From contig DAOWCY010000108.1 in NCBI GenBank assembly GCA_030639305.1, forward strand, positions 1 to 24,238: a DNA stretch of 24,238 nt. Reading direction: 5' to 3'. This DNA comes from JAGLQA01 sp023135565. GTDB lineage: Bacteria; Acidobacteriota; Aminicenantia; UBA2199. Of the stretch, positions 15,916 to 22,760 are shown piece after piece. A program made the position numbers and the translations under genes. The stretch's first letter is position 1, and every line of letters begins with the position of its first letter. Under the pieces are notes generated by a model. The model was given only the letters and a program-made list of their open reading frames with translations, made no database searches and was not told where the DNA came from.

Positions 15916-16602
15916 ATGGAACCCGGAACTTACAAACTACTTGCCAGATCGCCGTTGTTTAGGAACGTGCCGCCCCTAAAGATCGAGGAACTGCTCGAGC
16001 AGGTCAGGTACAGGATAAAAAAATACAAAAAAGGGAATTTTATCGCATTTAAAGGTGATGAATGCAGCACTTTGATGGTGTTGTTGGAAGGCGCGGTGCG
16101 CGGTGAGATGGCTGATTATAAAGGCAAATCCGTAGAGATCGAGAAAATCCGTCCGCCGCGGCCTCTGGCTCCTGCGTTTCTTTTTGGGAAGAGTAATGTG
16201 TTTCCTGTGGACGTAGTAGCTAATGAGGCGGTGACATTGCTGGCGATTCCGAAGAGTTCGCTGCTGGTTTTATTCCAGTTGAGTACCGGTATACTGCGCA
16301 ATTATTTGGATACCATCAGCGACCGCACCCAGTTTCTGAGTGATAAGCTGCGTTTTATTTCTTTTAAGACCATCAAGCAGAAGCTGGCGCATTACATACT
16401 GCGGCTGCTGAAACCCGGCACAGACGAGGTCGTACTGTCCAGGAACCACCAGGAGCTCAGTGAATTTTTCGGAGTGACGCGGCCCGCCTTATCGCGAGTT
16501 TTTGCCGAGATCGAGAAAGAAGGGGTTATCGAGTACAGCAGGCAGCGGGTGATTATCAAAGACCGTGAGCGGCTGAACAAGCTCCTCGAGGAATCTCAAT
16601 AA
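15916..16602 (+). CDS. Crp/Fnr-family transcription regulator, HcpR-like
   Basis: A 228-residue protein with an N-terminal cNMP-binding-type beta-roll (about 10-125), a long dimer helix (about 126-160) and a winged helix-turn-helix (NHQELSEFFGVTRPALSRVF, 177-196). It has one cysteine (C50), so it cannot bind an Fnr [4Fe-4S] cluster. In the recognition helix the S-R pair of Fnr is kept (S193, R194), but the Fnr glutamate is replaced by P190. That agrees with operators reading GTAACA rather than TTGAT. It is divergent from hcp, whose promoter has such an operator at -41.5; a second lies before the octaheme cytochrome. This is the pattern of HcpR/DNR-type nitrosative-stress regulators; the signal (NO, heme, other) is not visible. 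A glutamine stop-adjacent tail ends cleanly. Confidence 0.85.
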   Translation: MEPGTYKLLARSPLFRNVPPLKIEELLEQVRYRIKKYKKGNFIAFKGDECSTLMVLLEGAVRGEMADYKGKSVEIEKIRPPRPLAPAFLFGKSNVFPVDVVANEAVTLLAIPKSSLLVLFQLSTGILRNYLDTISDRTQFLSDKLRFISFKTIKQKLAHYILRLLKPGTDEVVLSRNHQELSEFFGVTRPALSRVFAEIEKEGVIEYSRQRVIIKDRERLNKLLEESQ

Positions 16603-16610
16603 TTATTTTT

Positions 16611-16640
16611 ACCACGAAGTTCACGAAGGGCACGAAGAGG
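16611..16640 (+). repeat. Short tandem CACGAAG repeat
   Basis: Three copies of CACGAAG spaced 10-11 nt apart (ACCACGAAGTTCACGAAGGG and onward) follow the regulator stop. This motif is a common intergenic repeat in environmental bacterial genomes. No function is apparent. Confidence 0.5.
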
Positions 16641-16751
16641 GGGCCTTCAGCCCCGGTATAAGTCTAATTCGTCTTATGCTTTTTGCTGCGAAGCCGCTTA
16701 CTGCCCCCCCGTGCGCACGGGGTTCGTCCTATTCGTCTTATGTTTTTTCCC

Positions 16752-16987
16752 GGTGGAAAAGGTATACTCAAGCCGTGGGAAGGGGCACTTTGGCCGTGGG
16801 AAGGGGTCATAGGGCCGTGGGAAGGGGTACTTTGGGCCGTGGAAAAGGGGTAGTTTGGCCGTGGAAAAGCAGGACTTTAGTAGTGGAAAGGGGTAGTTGG
16901 CCTGTGGAAAAACAGGACTTTAGTAGTGGAAAGGGTGTGATTGGCCGTGGAAAGATAGTGCTTGGGCGTTGGGAAAGGTATGGTTGA
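16752..16987 (+). repeat. Degenerate minisatellite, about 11 units of 21-22 bp
   Basis: Successive units begin GCCGTGGGAAGGGG or GCCGTGGAAAAGG and end near CTTTG or CTTTA. Two adjacent unit types alternate (GTAGTGGAAAGGG versus GCCGTGGAAAAGC). One frame reads AVGRGTLAVGRGHRAVGRG, but the periodicity is not a multiple of 3 throughout, so it is unlikely to code. Shorter related units recur at 17225-17275. Confidence 0.85.
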
Positions 16988-17090
16988 GCAGTGCGGACGG
17001 CAGAAGGGGTGTTTTTCGACGAGCTAACACACCCCGTCGCTTCGGGGAAAAAGCAAAAGCCCCCTCAGCGCCACCCCTCTCGAAGAGGGG
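16986..17090 (+). repeat. Direct repeat block, copy 1 (~105 bp)
   Basis: It runs from GAGCAGTGCGGACGGCAGAA through CACCCCGTCGCTTCGGGG to GCGCCACCCCTCTCGAAGAG. Copy 2 at 17266-17369 differs at only a few positions. The CCCCG/CGGGG hairpin is shared with the repeat at 7969. Confidence 0.9.
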
Positions 17091-17265
17091 ACTGGACTGG
17101 TCGCCATCTAAGATATCTGTGTGGGATTCTTTCTGCTGGACGAAGGGGAAACTGTAGGATAGAGGCATAGCGTTAATGATACGATCTTGCCTCTTTTCAG
17201 GGTTGATAAACGGTTATTGATTGACCGGTGCGGAAGGGTCACCGGGCAGTGCGGAGGGGGTGAAT

Positions 17266-17369
17266 GAGCGGTGCGGACGGCAGAAGGGGTGCTTTTCGAC
17301 GAGCTAACACACCCCGTCGCTTCGGGGAAAAAGCAAAAACCCCCTCAGCGCCACCCCTCTCGAGAGGGG
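17266..17369 (+). repeat. Direct repeat block, copy 2 (~105 bp)
   Basis: Same block as 16986-17090. Here the end forms a perfect 22-bp palindrome (CCACCCCTCTC and its complement, 17351-17372). It ends about 55 bp from the stop of the TIR-CHAT protein gene. Confidence 0.9.
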
Positions 17370-17381
17370 TGGACCGCCAAG

Positions 17382-17405
17382 GTGTTCCGCTCTTTAGCGG
17401 TACAC
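17382..17405 (-). terminator. Hairpin downstream of the TIR-CHAT-STAND gene
   Basis: GTGTTCCGCT (17382-17391) pairs with AGCGGTACAC (17396-17405) with one T-T mismatch and a 4-nt loop. No T tract follows on the minus strand, so if it terminates transcription it is not a classical intrinsic terminator. The whole 823-nt region 16603-17425 contains no convincing gene. Confidence 0.35.
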
Positions 17406-17425
17406 CGTAGGCGGGACGGGGTGTG

Positions 17426-20400
17426 TCAGCTCTCTTGAGCGCCCTCCTCCTCCACCAGCAGCGCGATCTCTACTGCATCGGTATAGTGCAGCGCCGGGTC
17501 GTCGGCCAGGGCCGGGTCGCGGGACCCTTTTAGGATGGCCTGGAGTTTGGGGATGAGTGGTTTTAATGAAGGATGGGTTTCCGGGTCATTTAATAGTTCT
17601 TTTAAAAGAGCCTCCATCTCGTCTGTTTTGTTCTCCTGGAGCGCCTGCCGGAAGGCTGCGCACAACCGCCCGCTGCCGCTTTGATTCTCCCCGCCGTCGC
17701 GGCGGTAGGAGAGGTAGAGTTGGACAGCCTGCTTGCGCGCCTCTTCCGCCGCTGCTGAGTTCCCCTCCGCCTTTTCCAGGTTGCAGAGGACTTCCCAGGT
17801 TTTCCAGGGAGTAGCCGCATGACCGTAGGGTTTTCTACATTCGATAGCCCGTAAAATCTCCCGGCGCGCTTCGTCGTAACGCTGGAGCTTGATTAACCTG
17901 ATGGCAATATTGTTACGAGCAAGCCCTTCATCTGCCATATTATTGGCCTCAACATAAATATCCGCTGCCTGTCGTAAGAACGTAACCGCTTCTTCTAAGC
18001 GTTCCATTTTGTCGTAAAGCAGTCCTAATTGGTTTAGCGTATCGGCCTCGCCCGGCGGATTGTTTTGCCGCACGTTGATGGCCAGGGACTGCCGGTAAGC
18101 CTGCTCCGCCGCTTCATAATTCCCTGCTTCTTCATGCACCCTGCCGGTCTGGTGATAGGCAACTGCCACCATGCCCGGTTCGCCCAGGTTCTCGAATATC
18201 TCTCTTGCTTCATCATGAGCTTTGATGGCTTCTTCATAACGCCCCTGCAGCATACGCACCGTGGCGAGTTGTCCTTTCCCAACAGCAGCCTGCCTATTAT
18301 CCTTTAGTTGTTCCGCAAGTTTTATGTTTTTTTCATAAGCAGCGGCAGCTTCTTGCAAACGACCAAGATCAAGTAGGCAATCTCCCTGTCTGGTGAGCAA
18401 AACAGCCACCATCCGGGCAGCGCTTTTACTGCCCTGGTCTGCCAATGCCTGGAAACGGCTTCGCGCCTCTGCCAGGGGCTGGAGCGCCGACCCGGCTGCG
18501 CCGCCCCCACTCAGTACTTGCCCGTGTAAATTATAAGCCATGGCTGTATCGTAAGCGGCTCCCGGGTAAGCTTCTTCTCCTGCATGCACGCATTTATCCA
18601 ACAGGGCTTGCGCTGCCTGTAAAGCCCCGGGGAAATTGCCGATGTCCAATAATCTATCGACTTGAGCACCAAATGATGCGAACCGGCTGTGGCTCCAGTC
18701 GGGCAATTTTTCCGCCTCCTCTTCCCGGATGGCCACCACCCGGGCCAGCAGGTGTTTCCTGCCTAACTGGGCGATCAATGTTTCCAGGCTTGTTGTTAGG
18801 TCTACGGTTGCCTCCGCGTTGCCCAAGACCTGCACCCGTTCCAGCAGGCGGATCAGGTTGGGCAGTTCCAGGGTGGTTAAATTGAGGGCAATACGAGCGT
18901 CCTGGGAGAGTTGGCCGTATAAAAAAGCGGCCAACTGCGTCATGCTCTCGACCCAGCGGGTGGTAGCGGCGGGCAACTGTTTTTCGTCCAATTCCCGGCG
19001 CAAGTAGGGGCACAGGGCCGGGTGGAAGCGGAAAAAACCGTAAGGCATGGCTTCCGCCAGCCCGGTCTCAACCAGTTTGGACAGCAGCGCGTCTCGCTCT
19101 TCTTCGCTGAGTTCCAAAACCACCTGTAAAATAGCGGCATTTGCGCCGCCCTGGAATAGGCCCAGGGGAGGGAGCTTGTCTCTTAGCTCTTGGGGCAGAC
19201 GGCCTAAGGAAAGCTCCACGCTGGCAAAAAGCGACCGCTCCCTTTCGTCGGGATAGGCTTTGTGTAGTTCGGCCATCAATCGGCCTACATTCTCCGCTGC
19301 TTGCCTGACCCCGAAACGGCTGATGTAAGGAGCCAAAAGCACAAGGCTGCGGGCATGCCGGTTGACGGCTTCGACTAAGGCCTCCACCTCCGGCGCAGCC
19401 GCGCCCGAATCGTCCTCTTTGGGCGTCAGGCCCGCCGTGGTCATGGCCTGATGCACTAACTCTACGGCGTCGTCTTTGGTAAGGCGGCTCAAGGTGACCC
19501 GGTGGGGCTTCCCGTCGAAAGGTTCAGGCAGGGCTTCGCGGGAAGTGAAAAGCAGCCGCGTTTCGCCTGTTTTTTGCAGTTTTTGGCACAACTGGAAAAG
19601 TGTTGTTAGCTCTTCCGGTTCAAAACGGGTTATATCTGCTTTTGATTCACTTTCATCGGAAGTTTTTTGGGGGTCCAGGGGGCGATTTTTCAAAAAAGCC
19701 CCCTGGCCGCCGGAAAACTTTTGATTAGGGAGAAGCGATTCCATGTTGTCTAAGACGATCAGGGCGCTCTTGTTGCGCAGCTCGCGCTCAATAGGATGCA
19801 GCGCCTTGTTCAACAACTCACCTTCGCCGTACTCAGCAACCGAATAATTGGGAACAAGCTGTCTGCCGATGGCGTCCACCACAGTGCGCACATCATAGAC
19901 ATGCTCCGCGCTGACGAAAACCGCCCGGTCAAACCTATCGGTGCGGATCAACCAGCGAGCCAACTCTACGGCCAGCGTGGTCTTGCCTTCCCCGCCCTGG
20001 CCGCACACTACGGCGTAAGGCTTCTGTTCCAACAACCGCTCCAACGTCAAAAGCTCCCGGCTGCGCCCGATAAAATGATGCTCCGGGGTAGGGGGCAGCG
20101 CGCCGAAACGCCTCTCTAAAGTTTCCCGGTCGATCTCCCGAATATCCTGCGAAGGCACATGGGTGAGCAACTGCAAGTCCTCCTGCTCCTGGTACAACAC
20201 CGGCACAAACCAGTCCTGCAATTCCAACCGCCCGGCCCCGAATATCTTGAGACGAAAAGAGTCGGACTTTAACTCCCGCTGCCCTTCCAGCATGGCTCCG
20301 CCTACGCGGACGCCTGCAGCCAGCTTGCCGTAAAAAGCCTGCACGAAACGGCGCGCCGTCTCCACCAGCACCGAATGACTCATAGCCACTACCGAAGCCA

Positions 20401-21964
20401 CTCCCTGTTCCAACAGGGCCGCGGCTACCGAAGCCGTGGGGTCTTCTTCGGTTTTTGCCGATTGACAGGCTTCTAAAAAAAATAAGGGGATACGAAAGCC
20501 CCTGATGACAGCGGCTAACTCCGTGGCGTCGATGATCTTAGAACTCCGCTTCTCTAACTTTTTTTGATCTCCCGGCTTTTCAAAACACAATCCGCCCAAC
20601 CCCACGTCGGGGCGAAACACGCCGTGGCCGTCGAAATGAACCACATGATAAGGCGCTCCCGCATCCTGCGCCCGGTGCAGTTCTTTTTCTAAGGCCGGGA
20701 AAGTAGGCGGCGACAGCACGTTGAGTTTGACCAACTGGCCTAAGTTCTCTACGGCGGTCACCAAAGGCAGCGCGCTGGCCCGGTGGTCGATGTACCCGGC
20801 CCGCTCATCTTCGGGCCGGGGCGAAACCAGCAGGATGCGAATCGGCGGTTCGGAAACAACGGCGTCATAAACACGGCGGAAAGGCAATCTCCGCCGCACC
20901 GATACAGGCTGGCCGCCCTGGAATAAATACCCTACTTCGTCATGCAGCAGTTCCCAGGGCAAGCCCAGCAGCAGCGCGGCTGCTTCGTCGGCTTCTTGCC
21001 CGTTTTCGTCGGTTTCTTGCCTCCGGCGGGCAGGGGGCCCCGCGGCGCGGGGGGCCGATGAGGGGCTTTCCGGTGACGAAGAGTCATCAGGCGTTCCTAC
21101 GTTTTTTTCTTGACCGGCTGGGTTCATGAATACGGTAAAACGCCTTGCGATACCGCTGCCTGCTTTCTCCCAGGCGGCAAATACATTCCGCACCGATTCG
21201 TCACCGAAAACAGCATCAAAAAGCATCTTGCCCCATTCCGGCAATTGCTTTTCCACTTTCGCGGCCCGCTCCTTAAAAACGCCCGTGGGCCAGAGGTAGT
21301 ACTTCTCCAAATACCAGCGCAGATCCTCTGCTTCGATAGGGCCGAGAGGGGCGGTAAACCGGAAAGAACCTTCCTCTACGGCTTTCTCTTCTCCCGCGGG
21401 GATATAAGATAATTTAGCCCCGGCCCCGGCCCGGCGTTTACCCTCTTCGGTTACTATGTGGGGTTCCGATAGCTCTAATAATAGTTCGGCTAAAGGTTTG
21501 ACCTGGGGTTTTTCCATGGGCTGGACGCCGTTGGGCGAACGTTCACCTAAAGCCGCCAGGATTTGCGGCATGGCTTCAGTAATAAGACCCGGCCCCTTAA
21601 GCGCCAGTTTGACGCCCACCAACTCTTTCTTGAAATACTGCTTTAACACATCCTTTTTTAGGCCCAGCAGCAGCGGGATCACCGGGAAATCTTCGGGTTT
21701 TTCTTTTTGGCCCCGCACCTGGAGGGCATAGTCGGTCTCTAATTTTACCCAGGAGGAAACCAGCGCGTCGGCGCTGAGCACCACGATAAACGCCCGCGCC
21801 GTGTCGATTTCCTGCTTTATTTTGGTTTCCAATTCGTCGCCGGGGCGCATGTGACGCGAATCTATCCAGGTTTCGAAATCCCGGCTCTCAATGCTTTCCC
21901 CCAGGGCCGTTACGAAATCATTATCTTTCGTGCTGTGCGAAATAAAAATACGTCCTTTGCTCAT
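17426..21964 (-). CDS. TIR-CHAT-STAND NTPase-TPR protein, probable immune or cell-death effector
   Basis: A 1512-residue multidomain protein. Order: TIR (2-140, RIFISHSTKDNDF; SSWVKLE with candidate catalytic Glu76); linker; CHAT caspase-like protease (about 373-588, H447 in HFDGHG and C500 in LEACQSA); STAND/NB-ARC NTPase (about 629-900, Walker A GQGGEGKTT at 655-663, Walker B ALIVLDN with D739, TSR at about 808); winged-helix-like region; TPR array (about 1128-1438). TIR domains of this type cleave NAD+ and CHAT domains are proteases, so it has two potential toxic outputs on one sensor switch. STAND proteins with TPRs oligomerise on sensing a trigger; phage defence is the usual role. I chose ATG 21964 (GGAAG upstream) because the promoter at 22028-22056 lies inside the longer open frame. 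Two repeat-derived segments sit in the TIR-CHAT linker (about 301-318) and just after Walker B (749-772). Confidence 0.9.
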   Translation of the reverse strand: MSKGRIFISHSTKDNDFVTALGESIESRDFETWIDSRHMRPGDELETKIKQEIDTARAFIVVLSADALVSSWVKLETDYALQVRGQKEKPEDFPVIPLLLGLKKDVLKQYFKKELVGVKLALKGPGLITEAMPQILAALGERSPNGVQPMEKPQVKPLAELLLELSEPHIVTEEGKRRAGAGAKLSYIPAGEEKAVEEGSFRFTAPLGPIEAEDLRWYLEKYYLWPTGVFKERAAKVEKQLPEWGKMLFDAVFGDESVRNVFAAWEKAGSGIARRFTVFMNPAGQEKNVGTPDDSSSPESPSSAPRAAGPPARRRQETDENGQEADEAAALLLGLPWELLHDEVGYLFQGGQPVSVRRRLPFRRVYDAVVSEPPIRILLVSPRPEDERAGYIDHRASALPLVTAVENLGQLVKLNVLSPPTFPALEKELHRAQDAGAPYHVVHFDGHGVFRPDVGLGGLCFEKPGDQKKLEKRSSKIIDATELAAVIRGFRIPLFFLEACQSAKTEEDPTASVAAALLEQGVASVVAMSHSVLVETARRFVQAFYGKLAAGVRVGGAMLEGQRELKSDSFRLKIFGAGRLELQDWFVPVLYQEQEDLQLLTHVPSQDIREIDRETLERRFGALPPTPEHHFIGRSRELLTLERLLEQKPYAVVCGQGGEGKTTLAVELARWLIRTDRFDRAVFVSAEHVYDVRTVVDAIGRQLVPNYSVAEYGEGELLNKALHPIERELRNKSALIVLDNMESLLPNQKFSGGQGAFLKNRPLDPQKTSDESESKADITRFEPEELTTLFQLCQKLQKTGETRLLFTSREALPEPFDGKPHRVTLSRLTKDDAVELVHQAMTTAGLTPKEDDSGAAAPEVEALVEAVNRHARSLVLLAPYISRFGVRQAAENVGRLMAELHKAYPDERERSLFASVELSLGRLPQELRDKLPPLGLFQGGANAAILQVVLELSEEERDALLSKLVETGLAEAMPYGFFRFHPALCPYLRRELDEKQLPAATTRWVESMTQLAAFLYGQLSQDARIALNLTTLELPNLIRLLERVQVLGNAEATVDLTTSLETLIAQLGRKHLLARVVAIREEEAEKLPDWSHSRFASFGAQVDRLLDIGNFPGALQAAQALLDKCVHAGEEAYPGAAYDTAMAYNLHGQVLSGGGAAGSALQPLAEARSRFQALADQGSKSAARMVAVLLTRQGDCLLDLGRLQEAAAAYEKNIKLAEQLKDNRQAAVGKGQLATVRMLQGRYEEAIKAHDEAREIFENLGEPGMVAVAYHQTGRVHEEAGNYEAAEQAYRQSLAINVRQNNPPGEADTLNQLGLLYDKMERLEEAVTFLRQAADIYVEANNMADEGLARNNIAIRLIKLQRYDEARREILRAIECRKPYGHAATPWKTWEVLCNLEKAEGNSAAAEEARKQAVQLYLSYRRDGGENQSGSGRLCAAFRQALQENKTDEMEALLKELLNDPETHPSLKPLIPKLQAILKGSRDPALADDPALHYTDAVEIALLVEEEGAQES
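19660..19727 (+). repeat. Palindromic repeat inside the STAND NTPase domain
   Basis: On the + strand it reads AGTTTTTTGGGGGTCCAGGG to CCGGAAAACTTTTG, with arms CCAGGGGGC / GCCCCCTGG. It is antisense to the coding strand and is translated as KFSGGQGAFLKNRPLDPQK. It falls between Walker B and the TSR sensor, where STAND proteins tolerate loops. Confidence 0.8.
21012..21057 (-). repeat. Palindromic repeat inside the TIR-CHAT linker
   Basis: The coding strand carries a GGCCCCCCGCGCCGCGGGGC hairpin followed by CCCGCCGGAGGCAAGAAAC. It is translated SAPRAAGPPARRRQETDE. The segment PPARRRQE is identical to that encoded by the copy at 3461-3533, same frame. Confidence 0.8.
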
Positions 21965-22027
21965 ATTCACTTCCATCTCAACAGGCGGGAAATTAAAAGA
22001 TAACATTGCTTTCCTGTTGAATACTAA

Positions 22028-22056
22028 GTTGTACAACACCGGGAAAAGAAAGTCAA
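22028..22056 (-). promoter_or_regulatory. Promoter of the TIR-CHAT-STAND gene
   Basis: TTGACT (22056-22051), 17 bp and TACAAC (22033-22028). The leader to ATG 21964 is about 57 nt. GGGG of the palindrome CCCCGTGCGCACGGGG (22057-22072) lies directly before the -35. Confidence 0.6.
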
Positions 22057-22164
22057 CCCCGTGCGCACGGGGGGGCAGCGGGTGAGCGCTTTTGATTTTT
22101 TCAACAAAAGTTTTGATCAAACTTTTACAAAAGTTTGGCCCCCGGCAGGGCCGCCGGAGGCAAG
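22051..22164 (+). repeat. Dispersed palindromic repeat between divergent genes
   Basis: It contains GCAGCGGGTGAGCGCTTTTG, the three-arm core, GGCCCCCGGCAGGGCCGCCG and GAGGCAAG. It separates the divergent promoters of the TIR protein gene and the 22234 gene, and is open in both outward frames. Confidence 0.9.
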
Positions 22165-22177
22165 TTGTTTTTCTTAT

Positions 22178-22206
22178 TTGCTATTTTTTTTGGGATTTTT
22201 TATAAT
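22178..22206 (+). promoter_or_regulatory. Promoter of the 22234 gene
   Basis: TTGCTA (22178-22183), 17 bp and TATAAT (22201-22206). A second TATAAT at 22216-22221 overlaps the leader. AAAGGAG precedes the ATG. Confidence 0.55.
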
Positions 22207-22233
22207 AAGATTCTATATAATAAAGGAGTTTTT

Positions 22234-22653
22234 ATGGCTGTACTAAAGGTATCATGCGATCAGGTGGTTGATTTTCTCGAACAAAACCGCTTTGAATTCA
22301 TGAAAAGTTTGCGGGATTTGAATTTTTACGATGACGCGGTGGAGTTTAAGTATAAAACCCCGCTGGGCGGGCTGCTGCTAAAAATAGAACTGCTCTCTTT
22401 TGAAAAGGGTATTCTCCGCTTGAAAGTGGATTCCAAAGATATGCGCTGGAAATTGGCAAATACATTCGCGGGTCTCAAAGGAATTATCGACAGCGCCATA
22501 GAAGAGAATAACCTGACCCGCTTCGTAAAACGGGAAGAGGCGAAACAATTGTATTTCCAGGTTTTGCTCAATGATATCATCAGCGCCTGGGTCAAAGGAA
22601 TCGTAATCGAAAATATCCGCCTAAAAGACCGGCAATTTATTATTGATTTCTAA
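22234..22653 (+). CDS. Small protein of unknown function (139 residues)
   Basis: ATG 22234 follows AAAGGAG with good spacing and a clear promoter. An in-frame extension to 22135 is repeat DNA and was dropped. The product is a soluble alpha/beta protein with no signal peptide, cysteine motif or membrane segment. It has alternating hydrophobic strands (EFKYKTPLGGLLLKIELLSF) and helical middle (WKLANTFAGLKGIIDSAIEE). I do not recognise the family. It is divergent from the TIR-CHAT-STAND gene and convergent with the TraB gene, so it is probably monocistronic. A functional link to the TIR protein is possible but has no support beyond adjacency. Confidence 0.7.
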   Translation: MAVLKVSCDQVVDFLEQNRFEFMKSLRDLNFYDDAVEFKYKTPLGGLLLKIELLSFEKGILRLKVDSKDMRWKLANTFAGLKGIIDSAIEENNLTRFVKREEAKQLYFQVLLNDIISAWVKGIVIENIRLKDRQFIIDF

Positions 22654-22668
22654 GCGGACGGCGTCCGC
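22654..22668 (+). terminator. Hairpin directly after the 22234 gene
   Basis: GCGGAC (22654-22659) and GTCCGC (22663-22668) form a tight stem with a 3-nt loop, immediately after the TAA. It lacks a T tract, so termination strength is uncertain. Confidence 0.4.
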
Positions 22669-22701
22669 ACCCTAATATAAGGTAAAAAAAATGACTGGAA
22701 A

Positions 22702-22729
22702 GAAAAAAAGTTTGTCTTTTTAACAAACT
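22702..22729 (-). terminator. Rho-independent terminator of the TraB gene
   Basis: On the minus strand AGTTTGT (22729-22723) pairs with ACAAACT (22715-22709) around a 7-nt loop, followed by a run of seven T. It lies 32 nt past the stop at 22761. Confidence 0.6.
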
Positions 22730-22760
22730 CTAAACTATAAGGCCGCAAAAACAAACGGTA

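Noticed and set aside
16676..16987. + strand frame with AVGRGTL-type repeats as a repeat protein
   Set aside because: Unit length of 21-22 bp does not keep frame, and there is no ribosome binding site; treated as a minisatellite.
16920..17168. Minus-strand frame reading SPLFERGGAEG
   Set aside because: It is a translation of the duplicated intergenic block and resembles pseudo-coding dispersed repeats.
16752..17372. CRISPR array
   Set aside because: Units are contiguous and degenerate with no unique spacers, and no cas genes are near.
21965..22120. 52-codon N-terminal extension of the TIR-CHAT-STAND protein
   Set aside because: It contains the predicted promoter and repeat DNA, and the TIR domain begins at residue 2 of the shorter form.
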